The position numbers and the translations under genes are program-made. The notes beneath the pieces were generated by a model that was not told where the DNA came from, did not search any database, and saw nothing but the letters and a program-made list of their open reading frames with translations. DNA of 64,000 nt from an uncultured Ignavibacteria bacterium. Its GTDB lineage: Bacteria; Bacteroidota; Ignavibacteria; Kapaibacteriales; UBA2268. Position 1 is the first letter of the stretch. Each line of letters starts with the position of its first letter. The stretch is taken from contig CAIOZA010000006.1 in assembly GCA_903862655.1 (NCBI GenBank), positions 48,431 through 112,430 of the forward strand. The letters are read 5' to 3'. Below, piece after piece: positions 1-10,567 of the stretch.

Positions 1-1
1 A

Positions 2-364
2 TTGTATGCTGGCAATTGTTTTGTTTCTCTTGATAAATATGCAGAAGCAGGAAAATATTTCAAAATTGCAACTGAATCAGAATCAGCTGTAATCAAGGAA
101 GGTGCCAACGCAGGATTGGGAGTTTGCAGTGAGTCAGAAGGCAAATTTGAAGAAGCTGTGCAAAATTACGAGAAAGCTATTTTAGTTGCAAAAACACCGG
201 GAACACGAAATAAATATGAGTATTTCCAGGGTTTGTGCTACGAAAAATTAGGACAGAAAGAAAAAGCCGAAAAAGTTTACAGAGATATAATAGCCGAGAA
301 TGCTTCCGAATTTGTCGGAATGGCAAAAGGTGGACTGATAAGAATTGGCACGATTATTGAGTAG
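2..364 (+). CDS. TPR-repeat protein, C-terminal fragment
   Basis: This is the 3' end of a gene that enters from the left edge; the apparent TTG start at base 2 is only the first codon in view. The 120 visible residues are alpha-helical, with the spacing of tetratricopeptide repeats. Examples are 'YAEAGKYFKIATE' and, about 35 residues later, 'FEEAVQNYEKAIL', then 'GLCYEKLGQKEKAEKVY'. TPR arrays mediate protein-protein contacts, often in periplasmic or envelope assemblies in this group. The N-terminus and any signal peptide are outside the window, so no specific function can be given. The gene ends about 100 bases before the giant T9SS gene, and the gap shows no clear terminator. Confidence 0.75.
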   Translation: MYAGNCFVSLDKYAEAGKYFKIATESESAVIKEGANAGLGVCSESEGKFEEAVQNYEKAILVAKTPGTRNKYEYFQGLCYEKLGQKEKAEKVYRDIIAENASEFVGMAKGGLIRIGTIIE

Positions 365-468
365 TTAGAATCTCAATATGCTCTTTTACATAAAATTGCA
401 GTTAATTAATTTAAGCAGAAATTTAGATAAAATTTGTTGTACAAAATAACAATTTTTTTGGAGGTATT

Positions 469-3400
469 ATGCGTCGATTGTTTCGTTTGACTCTTCTGGG
501 AGTTTTACTGAGTGTGTTGGCTTTTATGGAAGCTTACGCTCAGCCCCAGGTGTTTGTTTCTGGGCGAATAGCTCAGAGTGATGTACGAGTGTTCTTAAAG
601 GACTCAACGTACATCATTGACAGAGACTATGTTATCGCCGGTACTCTAATTATAGAGCCGGGGACAACAGTTAAATTCTATCCAAATGGTAGAATTATCG
701 ATTCCACAGGCGGTAGAATCATTGCAGACGGTTTGGCAGCAGCTAATTATAGCGCTAACCCCGGCAGCATTGATCCAATTCAGCCTCCGGGATCAACCAA
801 TAATCCAGATGGCTATACAGGCTATGCGGATTTGGATTACTTCACTCGTAGTGGTGTAGTTAATGCATCAACATCTTATGATGCCACCATTCACAGTGCA
901 AAACGCGAGTTGATGTTCAGTGTAGTATTGAACAAAACAACAAGAAGAATTGAGAATTTAATTGAAGATCAAGTTGGAACTACTCTTGTCGCTGGCAGAG
1001 CAAAAGTTTCATTTGAGGCTGCAATGATGTTCTATGCAGCTCGTTTGCAGACAGATCCATTGAATGATGTCGCTCTTAATTTATATTCTTGGAAAAGAAT
1101 CGGCGGTTCTTCAGTGAATGTAACAAACGGTAAAATTTATTTCAAAGGAACTGCTGTTAATAATATTTCCCAAGAATGGGGACATATTATTATATTGCCT
1201 GGAGCAAGATCAGCTTTCTTTAGAAATTGCCAGTTTGAAAATTTCAAAAAAGATGTTGCAGTTGACAGCAGAGATTTGTTTAATCCATCATCAATATATA
1301 GTGATGCCAATTATACAAACCTAAATAATGTGTTCCGTTCACTTACCAATGGTAGTGGTGGAGCAATTACAACATTTTCATCCAGAACATGGCTTCTTGG
1401 TGTAACTTTCAAGAATAACTTTGCACGCGTTAGAGGTGGTGCTTTGAATATTCTTCAAACACCAGATGGCTTTCCAACATCAGACATTTCAGGTCTGGGA
1501 TTCTATGCTGTCGATAAAAACCCAAATCTCACTGAGAGAGATGGTTCAATTTCAACGGTTATGCAGAATCACAGAATACCAATGATTGACCAGATTGACG
1601 AATCCGGACCAGCTAAGGATGTATTGACTAGTAGCCAGCGCCGTGCTTATGATGACGCTCGTCTAGCTATATATTTAGGTAGAGTTCGTAATCTTAAATT
1701 TGAAGGAAATAAAGTTCAATTAGCCAAAGTAGAGCAAAGACAAATCGGTACACCACCAGTAACAGTTGTTATGGATGTATTAGATACTCCTGCTCCCTAT
1801 CCTTTCCAATGGGGTAATCATGCTTATGGTGGTGCCGTTTATATCTCAGGTAAAGATGGTCAGCCAGGCGAAAATACTCAAATTGAAATTGGCTTTGGCG
1901 TTAACAATAAAATAAATACAAGTGCCGGAGCTCTTAATTTCTCTGAAGATTCTTTCGAGGCATTAGGAAATACTGCCAACAACTACCAGAACAACGGAAG
2001 CACATTTGGTGCTCGCGGTGGTGCTATTTATGTTGGTAAGTACACTTCATTGATGGTTTCAGGTACTTATGATGCTAATGAAACATATTCAAAATATTTA
2101 CAAGATGAGTCCGCTGCTGGTACAAACAGTGGTTTCTACTCACGTGGTGGAGCTATTTTCTTGGAAAATACATACGGTAGATTAACTGTCCGCGGTGGTA
2201 TTCCAAGTGATAATAATGCTCTTTACAAGACATCATTTACAAATAATAAATCAGGAGCCGGTGGAGCTATCTTCCAAGATGGAAATCCAGATCCTGTCAC
2301 ATCACCAATAGTTGGTGGTTCCGATCAATCACCAATAACCAGAAATTATGGTTACGGTATTAAGTTTGTCGGCAATCAGGCAATTTCCTATGGTGGTGCT
2401 ATAGCAACACTTAGAAACCTTTCAATCTATGGTGCTGGTGGTGTTGATCAGACAACACAATCCGTAGCTTTCTACGGTGGTTCTTTACCAGTATTGTTTG
2501 AAAGAAATACGGCTGGTTTCAGCGGTGGTGCTGTTGATATCCGTATACCGAATCAGAATCCATTAATCCCTACATATCAGCGTACAGTTCAGTTTGCAAG
2601 AGTAGACTTCCGTAACAATGATGTAGGTTTAGGAATTGCTGATGTAAACAAACCAAATGTTCGCGGTGGTGGTGCTGTTTATTCATTAAACGGCGACATC
2701 AACGTTGTTAAAGGTGTAACATTCCTTGCAAATAAAGTGCGTAACGGTAACGGTGGTGCTATTTGTATGGTTAACCCAATGACAACAACAGAACGCTATT
2801 ATGTTAACGACATCGATAGAGTAACTGTTGACTTCGCAACAGGTTTAGTAACAGATTACAAATCAGAAGATTCTGTATTTACATATAAGAAAACTGATGG
2901 TTACTTGCCTGATGCTAGAATGATGACAAGATTCATTCAAAACGAAGCATCGGCTGACGATAACATTTTAGGTACTTACAGTGGTTCCGGTACAACTCAA
3001 ATTGGTTGGGGAACAATGGGAACAGGTAATATGCTTCATTCAATTACATTCCTTGATGCAAACTCAGGTTTCGCAGTAGGTATGTATGGAACTATCGTTA
3101 AATTAACGAATGGTGGAGCAAATTGGTCATATAAAAATTATCCAACTCCATATAGATTAAAGAGTGTATATTTTACAAACTATAATAATGGTGTTGTCGT
3201 TGGTGATAGAGGTCTTATCCTCAAATCAGCAGATAATGGAAATAACTGGTCAGTAGTTAAATCAGCTATCGAAAGTTATTCACTCAATGCAGTAACTTTC
3301 TCAGGTTCAATGGTTGGTTACGCAGTAGGTGGAAATGGTATGATTTTCAAAACAACTGACGGTGGTAATAATTGGTTTGTACCGAATTCAGTACAAGCTT

Positions 3401-6400
3401 CAACAAGCAATTTAAATAGCGTATATTTTACCGGCATTAATAATGGTATCATTGTTGGTGACAGAGGAACAATCCTTGCCACAACAAACGGTGGTACTAG
3501 CTGGGATGTTAAAAATGCAAATACATACAGTAACCTTTCAAGTGTTTACTTTGTAGATGCACAGGTTGGATTCGCAGTAGGTTCATTTGGACAAATGTTC
3601 AAAACAACAAACGGCGGTAACGCTTGGACAGGTATTTATGATGATGCATCGAAGAACTTTACACAGGTATTCTTCACATCACAAACAACAGGTTATGTTG
3701 TTGCTGATCTCGGTGTAGCACTAAAGACAACAAACGGCGGAACAAGCTGGACAGCATTAACAACTGGAACAACTTACGGACTAAAGAGCATTTTCTTCCC
3801 AACAGGAGCAGATGCTTATGCTTGCGGTGATTACGGTCAGGTAATTAAATCAAATGACGCTGGAGCCACATGGTCAGTTGTTATTCCTGCCGACTTATCC
3901 AATATTGATGTTAAAAGACATCATCCACAGGTTGGTTTAGTTGAAAATGGCGTTGCCCTTGGTGGTGCCATGTTTATTCTTGACAGTGTAACTGTTGACC
4001 GTACAAACAGAGTTGACAGAATTCACTTCAACCGTGTAAGAATTGAAAATAACAAAGCTTATACCGGTGCTGCTATATATTCAGATAACTGGAACTTACA
4101 GCTCAGATTTAACCGTTCATTGATTACAGGCAACGTTGCGTCATCAAACATCGGTGTTAATCAGAACGTAATTACTGGACCAGTATTCAAAGATAGCAAT
4201 GGCGGTTTGATTGGAAATGAAGCATCAAGCGATTTAGCAAGTTCCATTCTTTATGGAGAAATCGTTGGTCCATATCCAGATTCAAGTTATACAGATAATT
4301 TTGCTAGCTATGCTGCTAACTCAATTTATAATAATACAGCAAGATTTTTAATCAGACTTCCTGACGGTCCAAATTCAAAGGGCGTTTTGGCAGGTAGATT
4401 ATCAGGCTTTGGTGGAACTGACACACTCCGTACTAACTACTGGGGTAAAACAGAAGCAAATGTAAATGTAGTTATCAATAATGTATTCACAGGATCTGCA
4501 ACAGAAGAAACATTCTTCGTTCAAAATCAGTTCAATCCTGGCAATGAAACATATATGAAATACATGTTCACTCCATCTAATCCTACAGAGCAAGGTCCAT
4601 TTGAGTCAATGTATAAATATACTTATACATCAGTGCCTTTCATTAATGGAGCAAATGAAAACACAGTCGGTACAAACAGCATTCCTGCTAAAGTACTTAT
4701 GGCTGGTGTTATTTATGACATCCATGATAAAGGACTTGACATTAAAACAGCTGACTATTCAGCTCGCAGAATGAGTCCTATTGAAGATTTCGCAGTTGGT
4801 ATTCCTCCTTATATCAAAACATATAATACAGTTGGATTACCTTCTTACGGAAAATATGTAAAACGTTGGTTACGTGATCCATTCATTGCAGAAGCTAAAA
4901 ATACAGACGGTACATTAAAATACCCATGGATTGCAGATATGCAGGATGAATTCAGACCAAGCAAAAATGGTAGCTATTACCATCCAGTTGGTTATCCTTT
5001 GTTCTTAGAAACATCATTTGACTTAAGTTCAAAAATTGCTGAGAAAATGAACTTTGATACATTACAGCTCAAAGAATCAATATTCTTCGTAATTAATGAA
5101 ACATCTGGTGATTTTATCAGAACAAGTATGAAACAGGTTGATTTTAATGCTCCATACAGAGAAACATTCCGTACAAGAGTAGATCTCATTCCTGATTCAA
5201 CAAACAGAAGACCAAATACAACAATTAGAAGAGCTGAAGAAGGTCTCTTTAATCTTGGTACAGGCAACTACTTACTTGAAAAATTAAGATGGGAACCATA
5301 TCAGGAAGACAGAGCAACACTTATTGGCCGTCGTTACAGCTCTAGTGTAACAGGATTTGCCAATATGCCAAACATCTTCTCTAACAGACCAACTATGCCA
5401 GTATCAAATAATAGCAACCATACATTCTATGGTGGTGAAAAATATCAGGCACTTCCAGTAAACGTTGGCGATAGAATAAGAGTTGTTTCTAGAACAGTTC
5501 TATGGAGAGATAATGTTAATCCAGCATTCGATGGTGGTATTAGCTTTGATATCGTAGGTTCAACAGAACCACCGGTATTTACAGGTAATATTATTAAATT
5601 GAAAACAGATACGCTATATAAAGAAGTTGGTTCAGAATTACCTTGGGAAGCTGGCCAGAAAAAAACTATAGCTATTACTGAATTCCTTAATAAAATATTA
5701 GTAACAGAAGATAGAGAATATCCAGTAGATCCAGGCACATACAGCGGTTTAACCGTTGATGAAGGCCAGGGACGTGACTCAATTTTAACAGTCACAGCTA
5801 TGGATACAAATAAATTCTATGATCCACGTTCATATCACAAAGCATTGGAATTCCCACAGCTTATGTATTCATGGCGTCCAGTTGTTGACAACAGTGTTAA
5901 CTCACCAACAGCATGGAATTCAGGTTTATATCAGTGGTTAATGGTTGACAGTATTCCAGCAGGAGATACTCAGCACGAAAACCCAAGAGATTTAGCTAAA
6001 GGATATTTGATGTTCCGTGGTAGACCAACTAATCCTTATGTTGTACCAGGCGGTGAATGGATAGAAGTTACATCTTCAAACTATCCACCAACAGCAGCAA
6101 CAGTAGATTTTCTTAAAAATCTAGGTCTTACTCAGGATCAAATCGATACTTATATTGACTTATTCAAATCTACTCTTTCACAGGGTAAATATGATGCAAC
6201 TAATGCTAGATTCCTACAGCAAGATACAGTTGACTTCGGTGGAAACAGAAAAACTGACTATCAGTTTAAGATTTTTGTTGTAAACCAGCCACCAGTATTT
6301 GCAAGTTGGGTTGCAACAGACGTTGAAGCAGAAACTCAAAAAGTAACTGTTGAAAGAAGATTGAATATGAACGGCGATAAAGAAGTATGGGTTGTTTATA

Positions 6401-8610
6401 CACCATCTGTTTATACATGTGGAATGACACCAGACGATCCTTTGACACCATTCAATGATCAGAAAATGAAAGCTAATCTTACAGATAAACTAAGATTCCA
6501 GGCTGACTTCAATACACCAGATGAACAAGAAGACTATTGGGCAAACCAATTAGGCAGAACTTGGGATTATCGTTATGGTAGAACAGCTTATGGATTCGTT
6601 AGCGTACATGTAAGACCAAATGACGAAACTGTTATAGATTCTACAAATTATGACAGCAATAACCCACCTGACGGATCAAATGATCAGGTTCTTGTTAGAC
6701 AAAACAGACCTATTTGGATGGCTAATAAATATTTAACCAAATATAGTACAGACAATCAAGTTGACGCTTTTGGTGCAGATTTCCAGACAGCTGGTAAATT
6801 GAACATCCGTATTGATGGAGCAGAAGCTAGAACGCTGTTAACAGGAACACAGGGTAACGGTTACCTACACGTTGATACATTGTTCACTGTTATCTGTAAT
6901 GACGGTCACGGTGGAATGGCTACTATCACTTTACCTGTATACGTAAACGTACAGCCAGTAATTTTGACAGAGTCACTTCCAGCAGCAAAAGAAGACTATG
7001 ATTATAACTTCAATAACGGCCAGAATATGGTTGATTCATCGAAGATGATCAAAATTTTCGATCCTAATACAGACCAGGAACATAGATTTGAATTAGTTTA
7101 TGCAGGCGATCCTAGAGATCAAATTGCAATTGATCCTTGCTATTCAGAAGCAGGCGTTTATGACCTTAAAGACAAAAAGACAACACCTGATTGGTTGAAA
7201 ATTAACACAGTCAGTGGTTTACTTTATGGAATACCAGGCGTAAAAGATGCTCCTAGAACAGAAAAAGTAACAGTAATCGTATGGGATATTATCGACGGAA
7301 AAAATCAACTTTCAGCTTTAAAAGTACTTGATTTATTTGTTGATTCAACAAATCATAAACCACACATTAATGCTGCTCCAATCGTAAGATGTATTGATAA
7401 GGGATCCAGCTACTCTGATACTCTTATCGTATCTGATTATGATTTATTAAGAGGACGTAATCCAGGCGATCCAACTGAAACATTGACAATAAAAGTTGAA
7501 GACAAGAATGGTAATCCATTAACTGGATTCACAGTCGAACCATCAACTATTACTGGAACAAAAACAAATGATTCAGTTAAGGTTCTTATTAAAACAAATA
7601 ACTTTGATGTCACACCCGATAATGATGGTAAAGTAACTATCGTAGTTACTGTAACTGACCAATCAGGTATGTCAAGCTCATTAATCTATAGACTAATGTA
7701 CAGTAATCCTACAGACTTTATCTGCCATTTGTTAATTGAAAACACATGGCCAGGTGGAATCCCAGGAGAAACTAAAGCAGCATGGCAAGTCCTTGATTTC
7801 GGTACAGCACCAAAAGATGCTACTACTGGCGATGGATTAGACAACGAAGAAGTAGGAAGACTTGACTATCAGTTCTGTGAATATGATTTGCCACCAATTC
7901 CACCAAATGACGTATTTGATGCAAGATGGAGCATTCCATTAACAAACGGAACTCATAGAAATATATTCCCGAAAGCAAAACCAGCTGTCAACGATGTTAG
8001 AATTTTCAAAGGAAGATTCCAGGCTGGTGGCGAAGTTGGCAATACACCAATCTACTACCCAGTATCATTGAGCTGGAACAAAAACGAAATTCCTGATAAA
8101 GGATCTGTCGGAAATGTTAACTCTCAGTGGTTCATCAGAGACGCAGGGTCAAATGGAAACCTCTTCAACTATAACATGAAGACAGGTATTGGAAGTCCAG
8201 GACAATTCGCATCTGATTATAAGATCGTTACAGAAGGCGAAAGATTCAGAGTTGAAATACACAATGCAACTGTTGACGCTTTCATTATTCTACACGATTG
8301 GGCAAGTGGTATAAATGAAACACCAGCAGGATTTGAAGCCGGTATTGCAACAGTATCTCCTAATCCAGCTTCAAGCACAGCAATAATTACTATCGGAACA
8401 AGAGAAAACGGTAATCTTAAACTGGATGTTGTCGACGCTCTAGGTAATGTAGTTGCAACAATTGCAAATGCTGACTATACTTTAGGCATTTATGACATTA
8501 ACTGGAATACAACCGGTTATGACGGAACACCACTAGTAAGCGGAACATATACACTACGCTTAACAGCAGGTTCATTGACATCAACAGCTAAGATGATTAT
8601 CGTTAGATAA
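469..8610 (+). CDS. giant T9SS-secreted surface protein: beta-helix with inserted seven-blade propeller
   Basis: The 2713-residue protein has a Sec signal peptide (residues 1-24, ending 'EAYA'). The ATG has a GGAGG ribosome binding site five bases upstream. Residues about 295-790 carry repeated GGA[I/V/L] turns ('GGAIY', 'GGAIF', 'GGAVD') of the polymorphic-membrane-protein/right-handed beta-helix kind. Residues about 848-1138 hold seven repeats of the form 'L.SVYF....G..VG..G.I.KT.NGG..W', typical of YCF48/BNR-like propeller blades. Beta-helix-like motifs resume afterwards ('IENNKAYTGAAIYSDN'). Residues about 1700-2450 look like Ig/cadherin-like modules ('NQPPVF', 'TVSGLLYGIPG'). The last 90 residues, from 'VSPNPASS', form a T9SS type A sorting domain, so the protein should be exported and anchored on the cell surface. 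It may be an adhesin or structural protein; no enzymatic motif is visible. Confidence 0.85.
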   Translation: MRRLFRLTLLGVLLSVLAFMEAYAQPQVFVSGRIAQSDVRVFLKDSTYIIDRDYVIAGTLIIEPGTTVKFYPNGRIIDSTGGRIIADGLAAANYSANPGSIDPIQPPGSTNNPDGYTGYADLDYFTRSGVVNASTSYDATIHSAKRELMFSVVLNKTTRRIENLIEDQVGTTLVAGRAKVSFEAAMMFYAARLQTDPLNDVALNLYSWKRIGGSSVNVTNGKIYFKGTAVNNISQEWGHIIILPGARSAFFRNCQFENFKKDVAVDSRDLFNPSSIYSDANYTNLNNVFRSLTNGSGGAITTFSSRTWLLGVTFKNNFARVRGGALNILQTPDGFPTSDISGLGFYAVDKNPNLTERDGSISTVMQNHRIPMIDQIDESGPAKDVLTSSQRRAYDDARLAIYLGRVRNLKFEGNKVQLAKVEQRQIGTPPVTVVMDVLDTPAPYPFQWGNHAYGGAVYISGKDGQPGENTQIEIGFGVNNKINTSAGALNFSEDSFEALGNTANNYQNNGSTFGARGGAIYVGKYTSLMVSGTYDANETYSKYLQDESAAGTNSGFYSRGGAIFLENTYGRLTVRGGIPSDNNALYKTSFTNNKSGAGGAIFQDGNPDPVTSPIVGGSDQSPITRNYGYGIKFVGNQAISYGGAIATLRNLSIYGAGGVDQTTQSVAFYGGSLPVLFERNTAGFSGGAVDIRIPNQNPLIPTYQRTVQFARVDFRNNDVGLGIADVNKPNVRGGGAVYSLNGDINVVKGVTFLANKVRNGNGGAICMVNPMTTTERYYVNDIDRVTVDFATGLVTDYKSEDSVFTYKKTDGYLPDARMMTRFIQNEASADDNILGTYSGSGTTQIGWGTMGTGNMLHSITFLDANSGFAVGMYGTIVKLTNGGANWSYKNYPTPYRLKSVYFTNYNNGVVVGDRGLILKSADNGNNWSVVKSAIESYSLNAVTFSGSMVGYAVGGNGMIFKTTDGGNNWFVPNSVQASTSNLNSVYFTGINNGIIVGDRGTILATTNGGTSWDVKNANTYSNLSSVYFVDAQVGFAVGSFGQMFKTTNGGNAWTGIYDDASKNFTQVFFTSQTTGYVVADLGVALKTTNGGTSWTALTTGTTYGLKSIFFPTGADAYACGDYGQVIKSNDAGATWSVVIPADLSNIDVKRHHPQVGLVENGVALGGAMFILDSVTVDRTNRVDRIHFNRVRIENNKAYTGAAIYSDNWNLQLRFNRSLITGNVASSNIGVNQNVITGPVFKDSNGGLIGNEASSDLASSILYGEIVGPYPDSSYTDNFASYAANSIYNNTARFLIRLPDGPNSKGVLAGRLSGFGGTDTLRTNYWGKTEANVNVVINNVFTGSATEETFFVQNQFNPGNETYMKYMFTPSNPTEQGPFESMYKYTYTSVPFINGANENTVGTNSIPAKVLMAGVIYDIHDKGLDIKTADYSARRMSPIEDFAVGIPPYIKTYNTVGLPSYGKYVKRWLRDPFIAEAKNTDGTLKYPWIADMQDEFRPSKNGSYYHPVGYPLFLETSFDLSSKIAEKMNFDTLQLKESIFFVINETSGDFIRTSMKQVDFNAPYRETFRTRVDLIPDSTNRRPNTTIRRAEEGLFNLGTGNYLLEKLRWEPYQEDRATLIGRRYSSSVTGFANMPNIFSNRPTMPVSNNSNHTFYGGEKYQALPVNVGDRIRVVSRTVLWRDNVNPAFDGGISFDIVGSTEPPVFTGNIIKLKTDTLYKEVGSELPWEAGQKKTIAITEFLNKILVTEDREYPVDPGTYSGLTVDEGQGRDSILTVTAMDTNKFYDPRSYHKALEFPQLMYSWRPVVDNSVNSPTAWNSGLYQWLMVDSIPAGDTQHENPRDLAKGYLMFRGRPTNPYVVPGGEWIEVTSSNYPPTAATVDFLKNLGLTQDQIDTYIDLFKSTLSQGKYDATNARFLQQDTVDFGGNRKTDYQFKIFVVNQPPVFASWVATDVEAETQKVTVERRLNMNGDKEVWVVYTPSVYTCGMTPDDPLTPFNDQKMKANLTDKLRFQADFNTPDEQEDYWANQLGRTWDYRYGRTAYGFVSVHVRPNDETVIDSTNYDSNNPPDGSNDQVLVRQNRPIWMANKYLTKYSTDNQVDAFGADFQTAGKLNIRIDGAEARTLLTGTQGNGYLHVDTLFTVICNDGHGGMATITLPVYVNVQPVILTESLPAAKEDYDYNFNNGQNMVDSSKMIKIFDPNTDQEHRFELVYAGDPRDQIAIDPCYSEAGVYDLKDKKTTPDWLKINTVSGLLYGIPGVKDAPRTEKVTVIVWDIIDGKNQLSALKVLDLFVDSTNHKPHINAAPIVRCIDKGSSYSDTLIVSDYDLLRGRNPGDPTETLTIKVEDKNGNPLTGFTVEPSTITGTKTNDSVKVLIKTNNFDVTPDNDGKVTIVVTVTDQSGMSSSLIYRLMYSNPTDFICHLLIENTWPGGIPGETKAAWQVLDFGTAPKDATTGDGLDNEEVGRLDYQFCEYDLPPIPPNDVFDARWSIPLTNGTHRNIFPKAKPAVNDVRIFKGRFQAGGEVGNTPIYYPVSLSWNKNEIPDKGSVGNVNSQWFIRDAGSNGNLFNYNMKTGIGSPGQFASDYKIVTEGERFRVEIHNATVDAFIILHDWASGINETPAGFEAGIATVSPNPASSTAIITIGTRENGNLKLDVVDALGNVVATIANADYTLGIYDINWNTTGYDGTPLVSGTYTLRLTAGSLTSTAKMIIVR

Positions 8611-8621
8611 AACATTATAAT

Positions 8622-8647
8622 TGGAGTGCAGATAAAACTGCACTCCA
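8622..8647 (+). terminator. perfect hairpin after the giant gene
   Basis: A 10-bp perfect stem (TGGAGTGCAG / CTGCACTCCA) with a six-base ATAAAA loop lies 12 bases after the stop codon. It is followed by AT-rich sequence but not by a clean T-run. It could be a weak terminator or an RNA-stabilising or processing hairpin separating this gene from the next T9SS gene. Confidence 0.5.
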
Positions 8648-8689
8648 TTAATTAAGAAATTTAATTTTAATAATTAATTGGAGATCAAC

Positions 8690-10567
8690 ATGAAACGTAA
8701 CTTAATTGCTGTGAGTCTAGTGTTACTGTTTGGGCTAGCCTTGACGTTGCAGCCATTAAAAGCTCAGGTTTATGGCGACTTCGATACAATCAGAATTGTA
8801 TACAACACACCATATGTGGAACTCGGTTCAGACAAAACTGTCATTCCAGTATCTGCGTTTGGACTACCTCCAAACTGGATTCAGGATCTAGATGATGGCT
8901 ATGCATATCCAACGGGTATTGACATTGGGTTTCCTTTTGAATATAATGGTGAAGTTTACAACAAAGTATGGATATGTGTTAATGGATTTATGACATTTAC
9001 ACCACCACCATTCTATCCATCTAAAGAGCCAAAAGGCCTTTTTATTCAGAATGTATCGTATCCCAATAACGTAATCGCACCTTTTTGGGGTGACCACAGA
9101 TTAAGACAAGATGCTGAAAGATTCAACGGCTATATGCCTTCTGAAATTTCTTTCAAGTCAGACGTAGTTAATGGTATTTTTACCGTACAATGGAAAAACT
9201 TAAATGTTAATGATCAGACTGTAAAATCATCAGTTGCTAATTTTCAGGCAAGAATTTATAAGTCAGTTGACCCATATTCAAGTCAGGGCAATATAGAATT
9301 TGCTTATGGCCAAATTGGTGGCAATACTTATGATCCAGGTACTTTAGTTGTTACAAAAAATGCCTCAGTTGGTATTAAAGGTGAATTCTCTGATTTCCTT
9401 AATGGTCTGGAATTCCAAAAAAGTGATAATTCTTATGACATTTTAGTTGCAAGAACTTCACAAAGAGTAACTAACGAATGGACACCATCCGGTGGAAATG
9501 AAAAAAGAATCAAATTCAACGCTTCTATACGCTACAATGTCGAACAATGGTGGGGTGACGGAGATGCTGATATGTCAAAAGGTTTTGGCAATAAGCATTA
9601 TAATTTACCTCAGAATCGTTTCGTAACTGTAAACGATGCAAGAGTTGTAATGCGTTCAATTGCTACAAAAGTGCCACTTGATAGTGTTAGAAAAAGAAAT
9701 GCATTCCACGCTGATGTCAACCATAACGGTAGATACTGGTGGGTTAATCCAAATACATTGCAGGATATTACTTGGAGAGACAAGCTGGAATATCAAAATC
9801 TTCCACCACTTGTTAACTCTTTAAAAAGTATTTTCTACAAAGCAAACGAATATGATGCAGCAATGATGATGCTCTATATGTCAGCTAGAATTCCTGATCT
9901 TCCATGGTTATTGGATACTATTCCCCTTTATGGAAAGATTACAGTTAATGACATTAAAGCATCTGGTCTTAAATTTGGTGCATCACAGAAAATATCCAAT
10001 AATACATTTACATTTCCAGTTTATTTAAACGGATATGCAAATGGACCAATTGGTATTGCTTTTGAACTAAATTCAAATGTGACTGATGTTAAAACTACAA
10101 GCAATGATGTTATAACAGAGTATAACAACGGATCAGTAGTTCTAGCAGGTATAGGCGAATATGATGCTCAGACACCAATTGCTTATGTTACAGTAAATTC
10201 AGCTACAAATGATTTATTAGCAAATAATGTAAAATTTAACGACAGAAAAGCAGAAGATGTAACAATGCTTTTAGCTGGTGTTGAAGATCCTCAGAATCTT
10301 TCAATATCAAATACACCTAATCCATTTACAGTATCTACAGTAATAAGTGCTCAGATTACAAATCCAGGCGTTTATACAGTAAATATCTATGATGCAACAG
10401 GATGTAAAGTTAAAACATTAACATCCGGTGAGCTTAATGCCGGAATAGCTACCTTCGTATGGGATGGCTCAAACGATGCAAATCAGACTGTTCAATCAGG
10501 AATTTATATCTATAGATTGATGGGCGAAAATGTATCGTTCTCAGGTAAAGTTATTTTTAGTAAGTAA
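8690..10567 (+). CDS. T9SS-sorted secreted protein with dockerin-like and cohesin-like segments
   Basis: The ORF track starts at a TTG (8678), but the ATG at 8690 is preferred. It has GGAG seven bases upstream, and translation from it gives a clean signal peptide ('MKRNLIAVSLVLLFGLALTL', cleavage near 'LKAQ'), for 625 residues. Residues about 40-270 look like a beta-sandwich. Residues about 288-365 contain two acidic loops ('GDGDADMSKG' and 'ADVNHNGRY'), each near a helix such as 'VTVNDARVVMRS', resembling dockerin-type calcium-binding repeats with insertions. Residues about 440-510 ('FTFPVYLNGY', 'IGIAFELNSN') resemble a cohesin-like fold. The last 85 residues are a T9SS sorting domain ('NTPNPFTVST', 'VNIYDATG'). 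Role: surface or secreted protein. The domain names are by eye only. Confidence 0.75.
   Translation: MKRNLIAVSLVLLFGLALTLQPLKAQVYGDFDTIRIVYNTPYVELGSDKTVIPVSAFGLPPNWIQDLDDGYAYPTGIDIGFPFEYNGEVYNKVWICVNGFMTFTPPPFYPSKEPKGLFIQNVSYPNNVIAPFWGDHRLRQDAERFNGYMPSEISFKSDVVNGIFTVQWKNLNVNDQTVKSSVANFQARIYKSVDPYSSQGNIEFAYGQIGGNTYDPGTLVVTKNASVGIKGEFSDFLNGLEFQKSDNSYDILVARTSQRVTNEWTPSGGNEKRIKFNASIRYNVEQWWGDGDADMSKGFGNKHYNLPQNRFVTVNDARVVMRSIATKVPLDSVRKRNAFHADVNHNGRYWWVNPNTLQDITWRDKLEYQNLPPLVNSLKSIFYKANEYDAAMMMLYMSARIPDLPWLLDTIPLYGKITVNDIKASGLKFGASQKISNNTFTFPVYLNGYANGPIGIAFELNSNVTDVKTTSNDVITEYNNGSVVLAGIGEYDAQTPIAYVTVNSATNDLLANNVKFNDRKAEDVTMLLAGVEDPQNLSISNTPNPFTVSTVISAQITNPGVYTVNIYDATGCKVKTLTSGELNAGIATFVWDGSNDANQTVQSGIYIYRLMGENVSFSGKVIFSK

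Noticed and set aside
1357-2780. Possible tandem DNA repeat from the recurring GGTGGTGC motif
   Set aside because: The repeats are at the protein level (GGA turns of a beta-helix) with variable spacing; the DNA is not a tandem or CRISPR-like array.
4992-5795. Minus-strand ORFs within the giant gene
   Set aside because: They are shadows of the plus-strand coding sequence, without ribosome binding sites or recognisable domains.
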